NCBI GenBank assembly: GCA_017577565.1
Contig: PKRH01000084.1
Coordinates: 1-15,752, forward strand
Direction of reading: 5' to 3'
Source of the DNA: Thermoanaerobacterales bacterium
GTDB lineage: Bacteria; Actinomycetota; Acidimicrobiia; Acidimicrobiales; JACDCH01
DNA length: 15,752 nucleotides
Program-made: the position numbers and the translations under genes
Notes under the pieces: model-generated
Told to the model about the DNA's origin: nothing
Seen by the model: only the letters and a program-made list of their open reading frames with translations
Databases searched by the model: none
Shown: piece after piece, positions 14,310-15,752 of the stretch
Layout: every line of letters begins with the position of its first letter
How positions within the stretch are numbered: position 1 is the first letter of the stretch

Positions 14310-14315
14310 AGCCTA
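14310..14315 (-). promoter_or_regulatory. Putative -10 element of the M13 peptidase gene
   Basis: TAGGCT on the minus strand fits TANNNT, in the 68-base gap after the TetR gene. It would start transcription near 14304, about 29 bases before the ATG. No -35 hexamer is recognisable. If real, the peptidase can be transcribed independently of the genes upstream. Confidence 0.3.
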
Positions 14316-14343
14316 CGGGCGGTCGGCGGTCCCCGGCCCGGGT

Positions 14344-14976
14344 TCAGGCCGTCGCCGGGGGCGCTGCCGACCGGAGCAGCCCGTCGATGACGCGGGCGAC
14401 CGACTCCATCGTCGTGAACAGCGAGTCGCCCGACAGCTCGGTGTCGAGCCCGGTGAGCAGCTCGATGCCGAGGAAGAGCGCCGCCACCGCGGCGGTGAGG
14501 TCGTCCCGGGGCACCAGGTCGCGGAAGGGGGTGTCGGCCAGCAGCCGGTCGATGGTGTCGCCCACGAGCGTCGTCCACGGGCGCAGCGACTCGCTGATGC
14601 CGCGGGACAGCTCGGGCGAGCCGACCGCGCCGGCGAGCACCTGGGTCAGGGCGGCGACCGTGCCCTCCTGGAACTCCTCGTCGTGGAGCCGGCGGGCGAC
14701 GGCGACCAGCTCGGCGAGCGAGGAGACCTCGGCCAGCGCGGGCGCGTAGAGCGCCGACCGGCGCTCGCTCTCGCTGCGGGCCACGGCGACGAGCAGCCCC
14801 TCGACGGACCCGAAGTGGTAGAAGATCAGCGCCTGGTTGAAGCCGCCGCGGCGGGCGATGGACCGGGCGCTGATGCCGGCGATCCCCTCGTCGCGCAGGG
14901 CCTGCAGCGCCGCCTCGACGATCCGGGCCCGGGTCTTCTCGGCGCTGTGGCGGCCGCGGGGCTCGCTCGGTGCCAT
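14344..14976 (-). CDS. TetR family transcriptional regulator
   Basis: 210 residues, the typical TetR size. The DNA-binding domain is at about 14-62: KTRARIVEAALQALRDEGIAGISARSIARRGGFNQALIFYHFGSVEGLL in the sequence, shown here by its key parts ARIVEAAL, ISARSIARRGGF and the recognition segment NQALIFYHF. A helical ligand-binding domain follows, with a hydrophobic Ala/Val/Leu-rich C-terminal helix (LTAAVAALFLGIELLTG). The ligand is unknown. The start ATG at 14976 lies only 7 bases after the polyprenyl synthase stop, so the two are probably cotranscribed; the ribosome site is weak, consistent with coupled translation. Possible targets are the synthase, the peptidase, or itself. Confidence 0.92.
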   Translation of the reverse strand: MAPSEPRGRHSAEKTRARIVEAALQALRDEGIAGISARSIARRGGFNQALIFYHFGSVEGLLVAVARSESERRSALYAPALAEVSSLAELVAVARRLHDEEFQEGTVAALTQVLAGAVGSPELSRGISESLRPWTTLVGDTIDRLLADTPFRDLVPRDDLTAAVAALFLGIELLTGLDTELSGDSLFTTMESVARVIDGLLRSAAPPATA

Positions 14977-14983
14977 GGGCCGA

Positions 14984-15752
14984 TCAGTCTCGCGCCGCGA
15001 CCGGCCGGTCGAGGTGGCGGGGGTCGATCAGCGTCTGCAGCGCCCAGGTCGCGTAGGTGTGGGGGAACCGGGCCAGCCCCTCGCCGGCGGTGCACTGGTC
15101 GAGGTGGGCGACCGCCCGCCGGGCGGTGTCCGCGTAGCGGTCGGCGGTGGCGAGCGCCTCGGCGATGGCGCCGGACCGGCGGACGAGGTCGATGGCCCGG
15201 TCCACGGCCGCCGGGCTGTCGGCCTCCGCGAGGGCCTGCCGCAGCTCGGCGCCGTCGGGGCCCTGCAGGGCCGAGATGACCGGCAGCGTGTAGACACCGC
15301 TGGCGATGTCGTTGCCGGTGGGCTTGCCGAGCCGCTCCTCGTCGCCGATGAGGTCGAGCACGTCGTCGAGCACCTGGAAGCTCATGCCGAAGGCCTGCCC
15401 GTAGGTGCCGAGGGCCTCGGTCGTGCGCTCGTCGAGGCCGGCGCAGTGGGCGCCGAGCCGGCAGGCGCAGGCGAACAGGGCGGCGGTCTTGCCCCGCACC
15501 GACGCCAGGTGGGCGTCGACGGTGCGACCGGGGTCGTACTCGTCCTGCATCTCGAGCACCTGGCCCTCGCACAGCTCGCCGAGCGCGACGGCGATCAGCC
15601 GGGCGGCCTCCTGGCTGACGCGGGCGGCCAGCTCGGCGGCCCGGGCGAGGATGTAGTCGCCGGCGAGCACGGCGTGGTTCACGCCCTCGACGGCGTTGAT
15701 GGTCGGGCGGCCGCGCCGGGTGGCGGCGTCGTCGAGGATGTCGTCGTGGACG
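14984..15752 (-). CDS. Polyprenyl diphosphate synthase, 5' end beyond the window
   Basis: The last 255 codons of a trans-isoprenyl diphosphate synthase; the N-terminus lies past the right edge, so the apparent GTG start at 15682 is not the true start. The frame remains open to the edge and there contains the first Asp-rich motif, HDDILDD, followed by ATRRGRPTIN. The second is FQVLDDVLDLIGDEERLGKPTGNDI, shown by LDDVLD and GKPTGND. GKTAALFACACRLGA lies between them. Together these bind the allylic diphosphate through Mg2+. The enzyme condenses isopentenyl diphosphate units onto an allylic primer, for menaquinone side chains or other prenyl products. Chain length is set by residues upstream of the first motif, which are outside the window. 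It forms a likely operon with the TetR gene. Confidence 0.93.
   Translation of the reverse strand, partial: VHDDILDDAATRRGRPTINAVEGVNHAVLAGDYILARAAELAARVSQEAARLIAVALGELCEGQVLEMQDEYDPGRTVDAHLASVRGKTAALFACACRLGAHCAGLDERTTEALGTYGQAFGMSFQVLDDVLDLIGDEERLGKPTGNDIASGVYTLPVISALQGPDGAELRQALAEADSPAAVDRAIDLVRRSGAIAEALATADRYADTARRAVAHLDQCTAGEGLARFPHTYATWALQTLIDPRHLDRPVAARD

Noticed and set aside
13217..14749. Plus-strand 510-codon open frame opposite the M13 peptidase
   Set aside because: The opposite strand carries an unmistakable peptidase with intact catalytic motifs; this frame is compositionally biased and has no domain.
1..15752. A new defence, mobile or biosynthetic system
   Set aside because: No nuclease, helicase, integrase, transposase, toxin pair, NRPS/PKS or cyclodehydratase signature was seen, and no att-like repeats or tRNA; gene content is housekeeping plus regulators.

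Overview
This is very high-GC DNA (well above 65% by eye) from a free-living actinobacterium. The succinate-semialdehyde dehydrogenase resembles mycobacterial GabD2. GTG and TTG starts are frequent, one promoter looks leaderless, and there is a DGPF/ECF42-type locus, all of which fit Actinobacteria. A deep lineage such as Acidimicrobiia is a guess I cannot confirm. Nothing points to a plasmid, phage, transposon, CRISPR array, tRNA or rRNA. No stretch over 300 bases lacks a gene.

Layout. From 1 to about 9.7 kb everything reads on the minus strand. At the left edge is the N-terminal fragment of an unidentified gene (1-74). Next, in transcription order, are an ECF-type sigma factor and a membrane protein with a long Pro/Ala/Thr tail (1841 down to 178), translationally coupled by a 4-base overlap; the second is probably the anti-sigma factor. 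A stand-alone IF-1 gene with a TTG start (2254-2030) has its own putative promoter and terminator. A secreted DUF1800/DUF1501 pair follows (5477-2378), both with twin-arginine-type leaders. Then comes a WYL-family regulator coupled by a GTGA overlap to a GabD2-like succinate-semialdehyde dehydrogenase (8193-5618). A 19-bp imperfect palindrome lies just upstream of its apparently leaderless start. A DHA2-type drug/solute exporter (9687-8251) ends this block.

From 9.86 to 12.3 kb genes read on the plus strand. A class I fructose-bisphosphate aldolase close to staphylococcal Fda is followed by a tandem-domain YCII/DGPF protein. This overlaps the start of an ECF42-type sigma gene whose DNA-binding and RNA-polymerase-binding core is missing; only the first few codons and the C-terminal TPR-like region remain, in different frames. 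From 12.3 kb to the right edge genes again read on the minus strand: a truncated polyprenyl diphosphate synthase, a TetR regulator 7 bases after it, and an M13 (neprilysin/PepO-type) metallopeptidase. A hairpin sits between the convergent stops at 12.3 kb.

Biology. Most of the window is ordinary chromosome: central carbon metabolism, isoprenoid and GABA/succinate-semialdehyde metabolism, translation and efflux. The points that stand out are the gutted ECF42 sigma gene beside an intact DGPF partner, the self-contained WYL-SSADH regulatory unit, the non-canonical stand-alone IF-1, and the sigma/anti-sigma pair. I did not find a convincing wholly new multi-gene system.
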